A stretch of DNA of 7,960 bases from positions 1-7,960 of the forward strand of contig JAHZGZ010000188.1 in the NCBI GenBank assembly GCA_019420545.1. The letters run 5' to 3'. The translations under genes and the position numbers were made by a program. The notes under the pieces were generated by a model. It was given only the letters and a program-made list of their open reading frames with translations. It was not told the origin of the DNA and ran no database searches. Shown piece after piece: positions 1-5,719 of the stretch. The stretch is from Bacteroidales bacterium. GTDB lineage: Bacteria; Bacteroidota; Bacteroidia; Bacteroidales; Muribaculaceae. The stretch's first letter is position 1. Each line of letters starts with the position of its first letter.

Positions 1-489
1 CCATATGAGGAAGGGATTGTTGAACACTCCGCTGTACATGCCCGCAGCGGCGTCGATGTCGCAGGAGACCAGTGCCGAGGTGCCTATCACCATGCTATCT
101 GTAATGTCGTGATTGCAGCATGTGGCGGCGACCTCACCGGTCAGCCGCAGATAGTCGGCATTAAAGCGCGCCATATCGTCAGAATAGGGCACGTCGCACG
201 AGCTGATGTCGCCAACGGCATTGGCGACTATGGTGTTGACGGCAAGTGAGTCATACTCCATAAGCCTGTCGCCGACAGGGAGAGTATAAAACTGCCTTAC
301 CTGCGAGGCCGCACGCCCCACACACCAGCACATCAGCATATTGAACTTCAGCCCGCGCCGACGGCTAATGCGCCTCAGGCGGCTTACATCGAACGTTCTG
401 ACAAGCGTCACCATAGGCATCGGTGCCTTCATCCACATATCAAACGCATATTTCCTCGACGTCTGCGCCGGATTAACTTCTTTCACCAT
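1..489 (-). CDS. CatA-like (chloramphenicol acetyltransferase family) O-acetyltransferase, partial (C-terminus outside window)
   Basis: Reading from the ATG at 489 to the window edge gives an uninterrupted 163-residue frame, cut before its end. The protein resembles the CAT fold family: an N-terminal segment with TSRKYAFDMW (10-19) and PMPMVTL (23-29), then LKFNMLMCWCVGRAA (47-61), a FYTLP segment (67-71), GDISSCDVPY (93-102) and SGVFNNPFLIW (153-163). Bacteroidota members of this family are usually about 210-220 residues, so roughly the last 50 are missing. Those would hold the HHxxxDG catalytic histidine, so activity cannot be judged here. CAT-like proteins transfer acetyl from acetyl-CoA to a hydroxyl acceptor in the cytoplasm. 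Many chromosomal Bacteroidales copies are annotated only as CatA-like, and resistance to chloramphenicol should not be assumed. The ATG at 489 is chosen because a TAATTTTG -7 box lies just upstream and the protein begins at the family's usual position. Confidence 0.85.
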   Translation of the reverse strand, partial: MVKEVNPAQTSRKYAFDMWMKAPMPMVTLVRTFDVSRLRRISRRRGLKFNMLMCWCVGRAASQVRQFYTLPVGDRLMEYDSLAVNTIVANAVGDISSCDVPYSDDMARFNADYLRLTGEVAATCCNHDITDSMVIGTSALVSCDIDAAAGMYSGVFNNPFLIW

Positions 490-506
490 ATCTGCTTTTT
501 TTTCTG

Positions 507-538
507 CAAAATTATACTATCCGCACTATACCGGATAG
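507..538 (-). promoter_or_regulatory. Promoter -7 box and operator-like dyad of the CatA-like gene
   Basis: On the minus strand a TAATTTTG box (507-514) matches the Bacteroidota -7 consensus TAnnTTTG. It would place the transcription start about 10-15 nt before the ATG at 489. Immediately upstream is a perfect 7-bp inverted repeat, CTATCCG (517-523) and CGGATAG (532-538) with an 8-nt spacer, lying between the -7 box and the expected -33 position. No clear TTTG -33 box is visible at 19-21 nt. Such a promoter with a dyad in the spacer is what a repressor- or activator-controlled gene would show. The dyad as an operator is inference. Confidence 0.5.
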
Positions 539-555
539 AATAAAACAGACATTTA

Positions 556-600
556 CATAGAGGCTGCCTAAAACCTCATATGATTTAGACAACCTCTATG
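556..600 (-). terminator. Hairpin terminator downstream of the CNNM-type gene
   Basis: A 17-bp inverted repeat (556-572 and 584-600) pairs at 15 of 17 positions, with the other two able to form G-U pairs, around an 11-nt loop. It starts 17 nt after the stop of the CNNM-type gene on the minus strand. The downstream side reads TAAATGTCTGTTTTATT, a weak U-rich tract. Stems containing GAGGCTG/CAGCCTC are a familiar form of Bacteroidota terminator. It probably also insulates the CatA-like gene from read-through. Confidence 0.6.
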
Positions 601-617
601 AAAATGCCGGGGTTTAA

Positions 618-1652
618 CTATGCCTCCATTAACTCTACAGAGCTGTATTTTTCACGTGCCATAGCCTGCATATCTTCGATTGTATCACATTCGTCTACAA
701 TCTCTACACCAAGCATCGTCTCGATTACATCTTCCATCGTGACTATACCGCGTATGCAACCGTATTCATCAGTTATTACTGAGATATGCTCTTTTTTCTC
801 CAACATTTTCTGCCATATATCTGAAACTTTGGTTGCTTCCGGGAAAAACAGGACCGGACGCATAATGTCAGCCACACGCATGGAAAACTTATCCTGAGCG
901 AGCATTTCCAAAACATTAGCCCTACGCACATAACCGATGATAAACTCCCGGCGCGTATCATATACCGGTATACGTGAAAAAGCCGTAAGTGTCTTGTCGT
1001 CATAAAATTCTTTCATAGTGGTATCCTTGGTAACCGAGGATACTACTACAAACGGTGTCATAATCTCCCTGGCGTTTACATTAGAAAGTCGCAGGAAACT
1101 CTGGATAGCCTTATTCTCCGCTATTTCGATCACTCCCTCGTCAGTACCTACATTTACCATCGCCGCAACCTCTTCACGGCTTACTGTCAGCGGCTGGATT
1201 TTAAGTGAGAAACAACGGGTCAAAAGTTCCGAAAGCCATACCAACGGATAGGTCAACACAATAAGTACACGTATCAACTTTGCTGAAGACATAGCCAGTG
1301 TGCGCCAGTATGATGCGCCGATAGTTTTAGGAATGATCTCCGACAATACCAATATCAGCAGAGTAAGAATAGCAGAAATAATGCCGAAATATGCTTCTCC
1401 GAATACTTTTACCGACTCCGATCCGACACCGGCCGCACCGATAGTATGCGCTATGGTGTTGAGAGTAAGTATTGCAGCCACAGGCCTGTCGACATTGGTC
1501 TTGTATTTCATCATCAGAGCGGCATTTTTGGCGCCCTGTCTTTCTTTCATTGATATGAATGATATCGGTGTTGAGAGCAGTACAGCCTCAAGAACAGAAC
1601 ACATAAATGAAACAGCAAGTGCTCCGAAAAGATATAGGAATATAAGTGTCAT
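618..1652 (-). CDS. CNNM/CorB-type membrane protein with DUF21 domain and CBS pair (hemolysin-like family)
   Basis: The 344-residue protein has the two-part design of the CNNM/CorB/CorC family. An N-terminal DUF21 transmembrane domain (about 1-150) has hydrophobic segments near 2-25, 57-77, 86-108 and 115-143. It includes the family signatures SVLEAVLLS (19-27), LNTIAHTIGAAGVG (64-77) and SEIIPKTIGA (104-113). A cytoplasmic CBS pair follows (about 195-315) with REIMTPFVVV (195-204), SRIPVYD (226-232), DIMRPVLFFPE (262-272) and SVITDEYGCIRGIVTMEDVIE (291-311). The C-terminal CorC_HlyC domain of longer homologues is absent; the chain ends in a short acidic tail rich in D and E. Relatives bind or export Mg2+ and are regulated by nucleotide binding to the CBS pair. 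The old hemolysin label is not supported here. The ATG at 1652 begins directly at the first membrane segment. A small exported-protein gene lies 80 nt upstream on the same strand and may be co-transcribed. Confidence 0.9.
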   Translation of the reverse strand: MTLIFLYLFGALAVSFMCSVLEAVLLSTPISFISMKERQGAKNAALMMKYKTNVDRPVAAILTLNTIAHTIGAAGVGSESVKVFGEAYFGIISAILTLLILVLSEIIPKTIGASYWRTLAMSSAKLIRVLIVLTYPLVWLSELLTRCFSLKIQPLTVSREEVAAMVNVGTDEGVIEIAENKAIQSFLRLSNVNAREIMTPFVVVSSVTKDTTMKEFYDDKTLTAFSRIPVYDTRREFIIGYVRRANVLEMLAQDKFSMRVADIMRPVLFFPEATKVSDIWQKMLEKKEHISVITDEYGCIRGIVTMEDVIETMLGVEIVDECDTIEDMQAMAREKYSSVELMEA

Positions 1653-1659
1653 TTTGTTT

Positions 1660-1730
1660 TGTATAAGTCAGAACTGCCGGAACATACAATATGCTCCGGT
1701 TATAAACAAGAGAGAGAAACAACTTATACA
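1660..1730 (-). other. Nested inverted repeats in the gap before the CNNM-type gene
   Basis: Within the 80-nt gap between the small exported-protein gene and the CNNM-type gene lie two nested dyads. The inner one is CCGGAACAT (1677-1685) with ATGCTCCGG (1691-1699), 9 bp with one G-U pair and a 5-nt loop. The outer one is TGTATAAGT (1660-1668) with ACTTATACA (1722-1730), 9 bp perfect. No U-tract directly follows the inner hairpin, so a simple terminator is doubtful. It could be a transcript structure that sets expression of the downstream gene. No TAnnTTTG promoter is seen here. Confidence 0.4.
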
Positions 1731-1732
1731 TC

Positions 1733-2020
1733 CTATTCCCGAAACACACAATACAGCACCCTGGAGGGGACTTTTTTCACAGCCGCAACGGCACTGACGG
1801 TGACCATCGGATTATGTGTCGTGACATATCCAGGTGATGAAAGTTCAAGCTTTATGCACTTTTCACCGGCTATCTCATATTCCGGCTGGCCATAGGACAC
1901 AGGGCAACATTCCATCTCTGTTTCACAGTAAGATTCCGAGAGCTCAGCACATTCTGCATGAGTCCCGATCAGAAACAGAGTTGCGATAACGCATGATATG
2001 ATTGCGGCCAATCGTGTCAT
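1733..2020 (-). CDS. Small Cys-rich exported protein of unknown function
   Basis: The ATG at 2020 gives a 95-residue protein that I do not recognise. It starts with a typical signal peptide: basic MTR, a hydrophobic core LAAIISCVIATLFLIG (4-19), and a likely cleavage after THA (22). The mature part is short and has six cysteines (24, 32, 38, 39, 55, 91), consistent with disulphides outside the cytoplasm. It includes YCETEMECCPVSYGQPEYEI (31-50), followed by GEKCIKLELSSPGYVT (52-67). A GTG start at 2059 would add 13 residues, but the ATG is preferred because the promoter's -7 box (2026-2033) lies between them, which would make the longer form untranscribed. The leader is then almost zero, meaning a leaderless or near-leaderless mRNA. 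The gene sits directly upstream of the CNNM-type gene and may be co-transcribed with it. That it is a real gene rests on the signal peptide and promoter, not on homology. Confidence 0.6.
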   Translation of the reverse strand: MTRLAAIISCVIATLFLIGTHAECAELSESYCETEMECCPVSYGQPEYEIAGEKCIKLELSSPGYVTTHNPMVTVSAVAAVKKVPSRVLYCVFRE

Positions 2021-2025
2021 AAACG

Positions 2026-2056
2026 CAAAAATAGATATAAATTCCAAAATTACCAA
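2026..2056 (-). promoter_or_regulatory. Promoter of the small exported-protein gene
   Basis: On the minus strand TATTTTTG (2026-2033) matches the Bacteroidota -7 consensus TAnnTTTG, with a TTG element (2054-2056) exactly 20 nt upstream as the -33. The -7 box ends only 5 nt before the ATG at 2020, so the transcript would be leaderless or nearly so. Confidence 0.55.
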
Positions 2057-2226
2057 CACCGATGTCTTCCGTTTTGTTCCTGTATCAATCGGAGGCGATT
2101 ATCGGGACATATTACCGCTCCTCCTCCATATGATCCCTCCAGCGTGATATTCAGATATTCCAGCAGAAAGCGGCGCATATCGCGATGAACAATCCGGAGA
2201 TTTTTGCCTTACTTAGCTGAGGGACA

Positions 2227-3063
2227 TTATGCCATCATGAGTGGATCGGTGAAGAGATCGGAATATGGAGGCTGGACGGCAATAAGGCGAGCCGGAGTGT
2301 GACCGCTTAACCGGCGGCACTCACGGATGAAGTGCGACTGGTCGGAGTAACCGGCAACATAAGCGGTGCGGGCAAATCCGAAAGTATCGGAAGGGCGCGA
2401 CACCTGTAAATGATGCAGCGCTTTCTGGAACCGCACTATACGCGAATATTCTTTAGGAAGCATTCCTACGGTAGAAAGAAAGGTGCGCTGAAACTGTTTG
2501 CCAGAAAGGCATGCCGCGCCGGCGAGATCAGCGACACGAGTACCGGGTGACCGGAACATCATCTCCAAGGAACTACCGATACGCCGGAAATCAAGCGCCC
2601 TTCGCGCCACGATACGGTCCACGCGCGAGAGAAGCCACTGCTCAACCAGCCGAACCGCCTCCGCATCGCCGGGAGCCTCCCCTACCATCCCGTAGAGTGA
2701 CGACAGGCCGTCGACAGAGAGCAGACCCGCATCGATCTCCCGATTATAAAGGTCTGCAGCATCGACACCTAACAGAGCCTGAAAAGCATGGGGATAAAAC
2801 ACCGCCACCAACATGGAAAGGTTACCGGCACTTTCCAGGCGCGCCGGAAAATTGACCTGGCCACTTACGGCAAACCGTGGCTGAGCGTTCCCCAGTTCCG
2901 GCACAAAGAGGGGCTCTTCGCGATGGAATATCAGTTGCAGACAGCCTATCGGAAACGTCAGCGCACTGAACGCCGAACTTCCACGCATCGCCCAATAGTA
3001 ACGCACATAAGGTCGCAGCTCAGGAGCCGGGCGGAAGAAACGTATGTCGGATAAAGTCGACAT
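2227..3063 (-). CDS. AraC-family transcriptional regulator
   Basis: The 278-residue protein ends in an AraC/XylS DNA-binding domain of two helix-turn-helix motifs. The first is near VADLAGAACLSGKQFQRTF (177-195), the second near FARTAYVAGYSDQSHFIREC (230-249), closing with RRLSGHTPARLI (250-261). The N-terminal part (about 10-150) resembles the DUF6597-type sensor domain of such regulators, with RPYVRYYWAMRG (17-28) and FPIGCLQLIFHR (37-48). The ligand is unknown. The ATG at 3063 is used; a TTG one codon earlier is possible but less likely. The NYN-domain gene ends 39 nt upstream on the same strand and no good promoter lies between them, so the two may be one transcript. AraC proteins often act on nearby promoters, but nothing here identifies the target. 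Confidence 0.9.
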   Translation of the reverse strand: MSTLSDIRFFRPAPELRPYVRYYWAMRGSSAFSALTFPIGCLQLIFHREEPLFVPELGNAQPRFAVSGQVNFPARLESAGNLSMLVAVFYPHAFQALLGVDAADLYNREIDAGLLSVDGLSSLYGMVGEAPGDAEAVRLVEQWLLSRVDRIVARRALDFRRIGSSLEMMFRSPGTRVADLAGAACLSGKQFQRTFLSTVGMLPKEYSRIVRFQKALHHLQVSRPSDTFGFARTAYVAGYSDQSHFIRECRRLSGHTPARLIAVQPPYSDLFTDPLMMA

Positions 3064-3102
3064 CAACTGAAAGGGGTAGTATTCAACTCAAATTCACCGA
3101 TC

Positions 3103-3735
3103 CTATTGAAACGCTTTCCATTTTTGGGGTATATGCAAATCAAAGTCCGGTATGGCAAGATGAACCGTATCCGGGAATATGCACTGCTTGAATCGGCTCT
3201 CATACTGCTTCAATTGCACAGGCTTGCTGGAGGCCATTGATGCAAGGTTGCTTGAGTACTGATATGGAGGAAAATATACCACAACCTTATGTCCGGCCTC
3301 AATTGCCAGTTCTATCGCAGGAATCATATCACTATCCGCAGAGACCACAATTGAAAGATCACAATTATCGCGATATGCATCCGATACGATCTGTGTGGCT
3401 ATACGTACATCAGTCTCCTTCTCTTCATGGGTATGAATCTTATTACCGCAGTTAAAGCATGTTATCTCTTTTTTAAGATATTTACCCAGAATCCATTGAA
3501 ACTTCGGATTTTCCTTATTAGCCTGAAAGAAAGCGCTCTGCCTCAGACTTTGATCGATATCATCCACTCGGGCCGAGAAATATTTTACAGCAACCAGTTC
3601 TTGATTAGGACGCATAAACATCTCAAACAGCTTGACTATATCAAGCCAATAATACTTCTTCCAACGGATGTCCTTACGGAGTCCGTAGTAGAAATTGAAT
3701 CCATCGATATAGACTATGACTCTTTGTTTCTCCAT
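3103..3735 (-). CDS. NYN-domain protein (PIN-like, LabA/DUF88-type putative ribonuclease)
   Basis: The 210-residue protein carries the acidic positions of a NYN domain: VIVYIDGFNFYYGLR (6-20) with D11, EKETDVRIATQIV (105-117) with E107 and D109, and IVVSADSDMIPAIELA (129-144) with D134 and D136. NYN domains belong to the PIN-like metal-dependent nuclease superfamily and usually cut RNA. Before the second motif, CFNCG (93-97) and HTH (101-103) give a Cx2C plus HxH pattern that could bind zinc. The region KFQWILGKYLKKE (78-90) resembles a conserved stretch I recall from many NYN homologues. The ATG at 3735 is chosen over an in-frame GTG at 3789: the extra 18 residues would be encoded by a leader hairpin, and homologues start near this Met. 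Expression is probably tightly controlled, judging by the promoter dyad and leader hairpin. The AraC-type regulator follows 39 nt downstream. The substrate is unknown. Confidence 0.85.
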   Translation of the reverse strand: MEKQRVIVYIDGFNFYYGLRKDIRWKKYYWLDIVKLFEMFMRPNQELVAVKYFSARVDDIDQSLRQSAFFQANKENPKFQWILGKYLKKEITCFNCGNKIHTHEEKETDVRIATQIVSDAYRDNCDLSIVVSADSDMIPAIELAIEAGHKVVVYFPPYQYSSNLASMASSKPVQLKQYESRFKQCIFPDTVHLAIPDFDLHIPQKWKAFQ

Positions 3736-3746
3736 ATAAAAATTAA

Positions 3747-3770
3747 GCCCACCTTGATTGCGGGGTGGGC
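3747..3770 (-). promoter_or_regulatory. Terminator-like leader hairpin (attenuator candidate) before the NYN gene
   Basis: On the minus strand GCCCACC and GGTGGGC form a perfect 7-bp GC-rich stem with a 10-nt loop, followed at once by TTAATTTTTAT and then the ATG at 3735. This has the form of an intrinsic terminator inside the transcribed leader. An upstream GGTGG (3786-3790) is also complementary to the first stem arm, and CCTTAG/CTAAGG can form a separate 6-bp hairpin just before it, so an alternative antiterminator pairing is possible. What it senses is unknown, and the terminator role has not been shown. Confidence 0.55.
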
Positions 3771-3809
3771 GAGCCTTAGTATTTTCCACCTAAGGGCGAT
3801 AATCTGTGG

Positions 3810-3840
3810 CAAAGATAAATATTTTTATTTATCTTCCAAA
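3810..3840 (-). promoter_or_regulatory. Promoter and perfect inverted-repeat operator of the NYN gene
   Basis: On the minus strand a TTTG -33 box (3837-3840) sits 19 nt from TATCTTTG (3810-3817), a full match to the Bacteroidota TAnnTTTG -7 box. The transcript would start about 65-70 nt before the ATG at 3735. A perfect 10-bp inverted repeat, AAGATAAATA (3812-3821) and TATTTATCTT (3826-3835) with a 4-nt spacer, covers most of the -7 box and the -7/-33 interval. A protein bound there would block the promoter, so repression by a dimeric regulator is inferred. The downstream AraC-type gene is one candidate but usually prefers direct repeats. Confidence 0.7.
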
Positions 3841-3935
3841 ATAAAAACATATAAATCAACAAAAAAGTCGACAAAAATCTCTCAAAAATTTTTTAAATGG
3901 GTGTTGCACACCGTTATTATTCCGATCATAGAATG

Positions 3936-3958
3936 TAGAGACGCGGCGTGCCGCGTTA
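3936..3958 (+). repeat. REP-like palindrome, left copy
   Basis: This 23-bp copy has the core ACGCGGCGTGCCGCGT, which can fold into a 7-bp GC-rich hairpin. It is the inverted partner of the copy at 3995-4017 and differs at one base (TAGAG against TAGGG at the outer end). Confidence 0.75.
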
Positions 3959-3994
3959 TATCAAGATAATCAGGATTGTACGGCTTGCATAATG

Positions 3995-4017
3995 TAACGC
4001 GGCACGCCGCGTCCCTA
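3995..4017 (-). repeat. REP-like palindrome, right copy
   Basis: This is the inverted partner of the copy at 3936-3958. On the plus strand it is followed by a T-run at 4020-4025, giving a terminator-like look, although no plus-strand gene ends here. Confidence 0.75.
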
Positions 4018-4084
4018 TATTTTTTGCAGTTTGCAACACCATCAAACAATATAATCGGGGGTAAAGCGTGGAGAGGCGGGACGG

Positions 4085-5293
4085 TCAGTCGGCGCGAAGA
4101 TGGAGGGCTGCTTTGAAGCGGGCTACGGTGGCGGGATCGCCGGTGTATTTGCCGTGGTCCTCGCTGAGTTTGCACGTCTCGAGATAAAACGGCCACGACT
4201 CGGTAATCTTCACCGCCAGAAGCTTGATAACGATATTCATGGGCTTTACGCCCGGGAAATCGTTGGTAAAGTGGGTGCCGATACCGAATGAGGGCTGACA
4301 TTTGCCGGCAGCATAACGCTGCAGCTCAATAGCAGTATCGACATCGAGGCCGTTGCTGAATACGATCTGCTTGGTGCGCGGATCGATGTTAAGCGAACGG
4401 TATTTGTCGATTATCAGATCGAGCTGCGTGCGATTGTCACCACTGTCGATACGCAACCCCTTGAACATGTTGGCATAATCTTCCGAGAAGTTAAGGCTGA
4501 ATATGCGCCAGCCATAGGTGTCGTAGAGGAATGTGCCGAGAGCCCCGCGATAAGTATTTGCCCATGTCTTCATCGCCAGATAGTTGGCCATCTGGGGTCC
4601 ATACATACCGGCTATGGCGCATACAAACTCATGAGCCATGGTGCCGATCGGAGTCAGATCGTATTTCATGGCGAAATATACGTTGCTCGTGCCGATAAAC
4701 CCTCCGGGGCCACCCATGACATCGCTGCACTGCTTCATGGAGCGTACCACAGTGTCCTGCGCATCAAACGATGCACGGCGGCGTGTGCCGAAATCGCTGA
4801 ACATGCATCCGGCCGCGATCAGCCGCTGCGCCTTACGATACGATTTTTCGTAAGAAGCACCATAATCAAGGCGCCCGGTGCGGCCGGTCATGATATAATA
4901 TAGCTCGGAGATAATGGCGAGCACTTTAACCTCCAGCATTATCGTGTCGCTCCAGCATCCCTCAAACTCCACCGAAAGATGGCCTTCGGCGTCCTGGCTC
5001 ACACGCACCCAGCGACGGTCGTAGCGGAATCCCCTAAGGAAACGATAGAACCACGTGGGGATATAGCGGCAGCGGCGGCGCATGAAAGCGATCTCCCCGT
5101 CGGTAATCACCACGTTTTCAAGCAGAACGATCTGCCGGAGCAGCTCGTCGGCGAAACCGGGCGGATAGACGGTATTGTCGCGGTCGATGAAGCGGTATCT
5201 GACCTGCGTGCGCGGATAATTCTCAATCACGGCGCAGCACATCGTGAACTTATAGAGATCGTCGTCGGTAAAATGTCGGATTATCTGGTGCAT
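4085..5293 (-). CDS. pncB: Nicotinate phosphoribosyltransferase
   Basis: The 402-residue protein matches PncB in length and motifs. PncB makes nicotinate mononucleotide from nicotinate and PRPP with ATP hydrolysis, the committed step of the Preiss-Handler salvage route to NAD, in the cytoplasm. Visible signatures are FTDDDLYKFTM at the N-terminus (8-18), FSDFGTRRRASFDAQD (165-180), GTSNVYFAMKYDLTPIGTMAHEF (201-223), LRIDSGD (280-286), FSNGLD (312-317) and FGIGTHFTND (336-345). H221 in TMAHEF corresponds to the histidine that is phosphorylated during the enzyme cycle. The ATG at 5293 gives the usual MHQIIRHFTDDDLYKFTM start. It lies 54 nt downstream of the YjbR/MmcQ gene on the same strand with no clear TAnnTTTG promoter between, so it is probably read as the last gene of a HAD, YjbR, pncB unit. 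The reading frame is intact. Confidence 0.97.
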   Translation of the reverse strand: MHQIIRHFTDDDLYKFTMCCAVIENYPRTQVRYRFIDRDNTVYPPGFADELLRQIVLLENVVITDGEIAFMRRRCRYIPTWFYRFLRGFRYDRRWVRVSQDAEGHLSVEFEGCWSDTIMLEVKVLAIISELYYIMTGRTGRLDYGASYEKSYRKAQRLIAAGCMFSDFGTRRRASFDAQDTVVRSMKQCSDVMGGPGGFIGTSNVYFAMKYDLTPIGTMAHEFVCAIAGMYGPQMANYLAMKTWANTYRGALGTFLYDTYGWRIFSLNFSEDYANMFKGLRIDSGDNRTQLDLIIDKYRSLNIDPRTKQIVFSNGLDVDTAIELQRYAAGKCQPSFGIGTHFTNDFPGVKPMNIVIKLLAVKITESWPFYLETCKLSEDHGKYTGDPATVARFKAALHLRAD

Positions 5294-5347
5294 ATGGAGA
5301 TATGTATAACATTATTAACGCTTGCAGGTACAGTTGTGTTGACACAC

Positions 5348-5719
5348 TCAGGGGTGGACGGCAGTGACTTCGGGGAATGCGGCACGCACGCTACGCGGTA
5401 GTTTGGCAACGACCTGAGAATAGCTGTGTCGGATCAGTTCGCAGATGAACGCGTAGGAGAGGGTGCCGCGAAGGCTGAGCTGGTTCCAATAGCGCTTGTT
5501 CCAGTGCCACGCCGGGGTGATGTCGGGATAGCGGTCACGTAGATCGAGGGCATAGTCGGCGTCGCACTTCACTACAAAGTAGTCGGTGCCGGTGAGGGCA
5601 CAGCAGGCAAATATCTTTCCGCATACCCTGAACAGCAGATAATCCTCGCCGAAAGCCATATCCTCGGTAGCGCGGGGCAACGACAGGCAGTATTTGCGTA
5701 TGGATTCAATATCGGTCAT
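5348..5719 (-). CDS. MmcQ/YjbR family protein (CyaY-like fold)
   Basis: The 123-residue protein is a typical MmcQ/YjbR member in length and pattern: MTDIESIRKYCLSLPRATED (1-20), FGEDYLLFRVCGKIFACC (23-40), KCDADYALDLRDRYPDITPA (51-70), HWNKRYWNQLSL (72-83) and ICELIRHSYSQVVAKLP (92-108). The family has a double-wing fold related to CyaY. Nucleic-acid binding has been proposed but its cellular role is not established. The ATG at 5719 is chosen because it overlaps the stop of the upstream HAD gene as ATGA and matches the family start; a longer frame beginning at 5818 would run through the HAD gene. The overlap points to translational coupling. Confidence 0.92.
   Translation of the reverse strand: MTDIESIRKYCLSLPRATEDMAFGEDYLLFRVCGKIFACCALTGTDYFVVKCDADYALDLRDRYPDITPAWHWNKRYWNQLSLRGTLSYAFICELIRHSYSQVVAKLPRSVRAAFPEVTAVHP

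Larger units (their letters stand above)
3900..4040. mobile_element. REPIN/MITE-like element with two inverted REP-type palindromes
   Basis: Two 23-bp copies, 3936-3958 and 3995-4017, are inverted with 22 of 23 positions matching and 36 nt between them. Each core, such as ACGCGGCGTGCCGCGT, is itself nearly palindromic, so the pair can form either two small hairpins or one long one. This is the layout of a REPIN, a non-autonomous element moved by Y1-type REP-associated transposases. Outside it, GGTGTTGCA (3900-3908) is mirrored by TGCAACACC (4032-4040), a perfect 9-bp terminal inverted repeat giving a 141-bp unit. No target duplication is evident. It lies between pncB and the NYN gene, after the pncB stop, where it may also end the pncB transcript. 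No transposase is present in the window. Confidence 0.65.

Noticed and set aside
1300..1797. 165-codon plus-strand frame opposite the CNNM-type gene.
   Set aside because: It is antisense to a clearly recognised gene and its composition follows that gene's codons; no family resemblance.
2021..2059. GTG start at 2059 for the small exported protein.
   Set aside because: The -7 promoter box lies between it and the ATG at 2020, and the signal peptide is well formed from the ATG.
2205..2226. Terminator after the AraC gene around a CTTAGCTGAG near-palindrome.
   Set aside because: There is no loop of usable size and no convincing stem; only a short A/T run follows.
3736..3789. N-terminal extension of the NYN protein from an in-frame GTG at 3789 (18 extra residues).
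   Set aside because: The extension would be encoded by the leader hairpin and U-tract, and NYN homologues usually start close to the Met at 3735.
3936..4017. CRISPR array from the repeated palindromes.
   Set aside because: There are only two copies, in opposite orientation, with no regular spacers.
3882..4301. 139-codon minus-strand frame spanning the REP-like repeats and the pncB end.
   Set aside because: It overlaps the 3' end of pncB out of frame, crosses both palindromes, and resembles no family.
5335..5346. TGTGTTGACACA dyad in the gap before pncB as an operator.
   Set aside because: Arms are only 5 bp and there is no recognisable promoter beside it, so chance is the simpler explanation.
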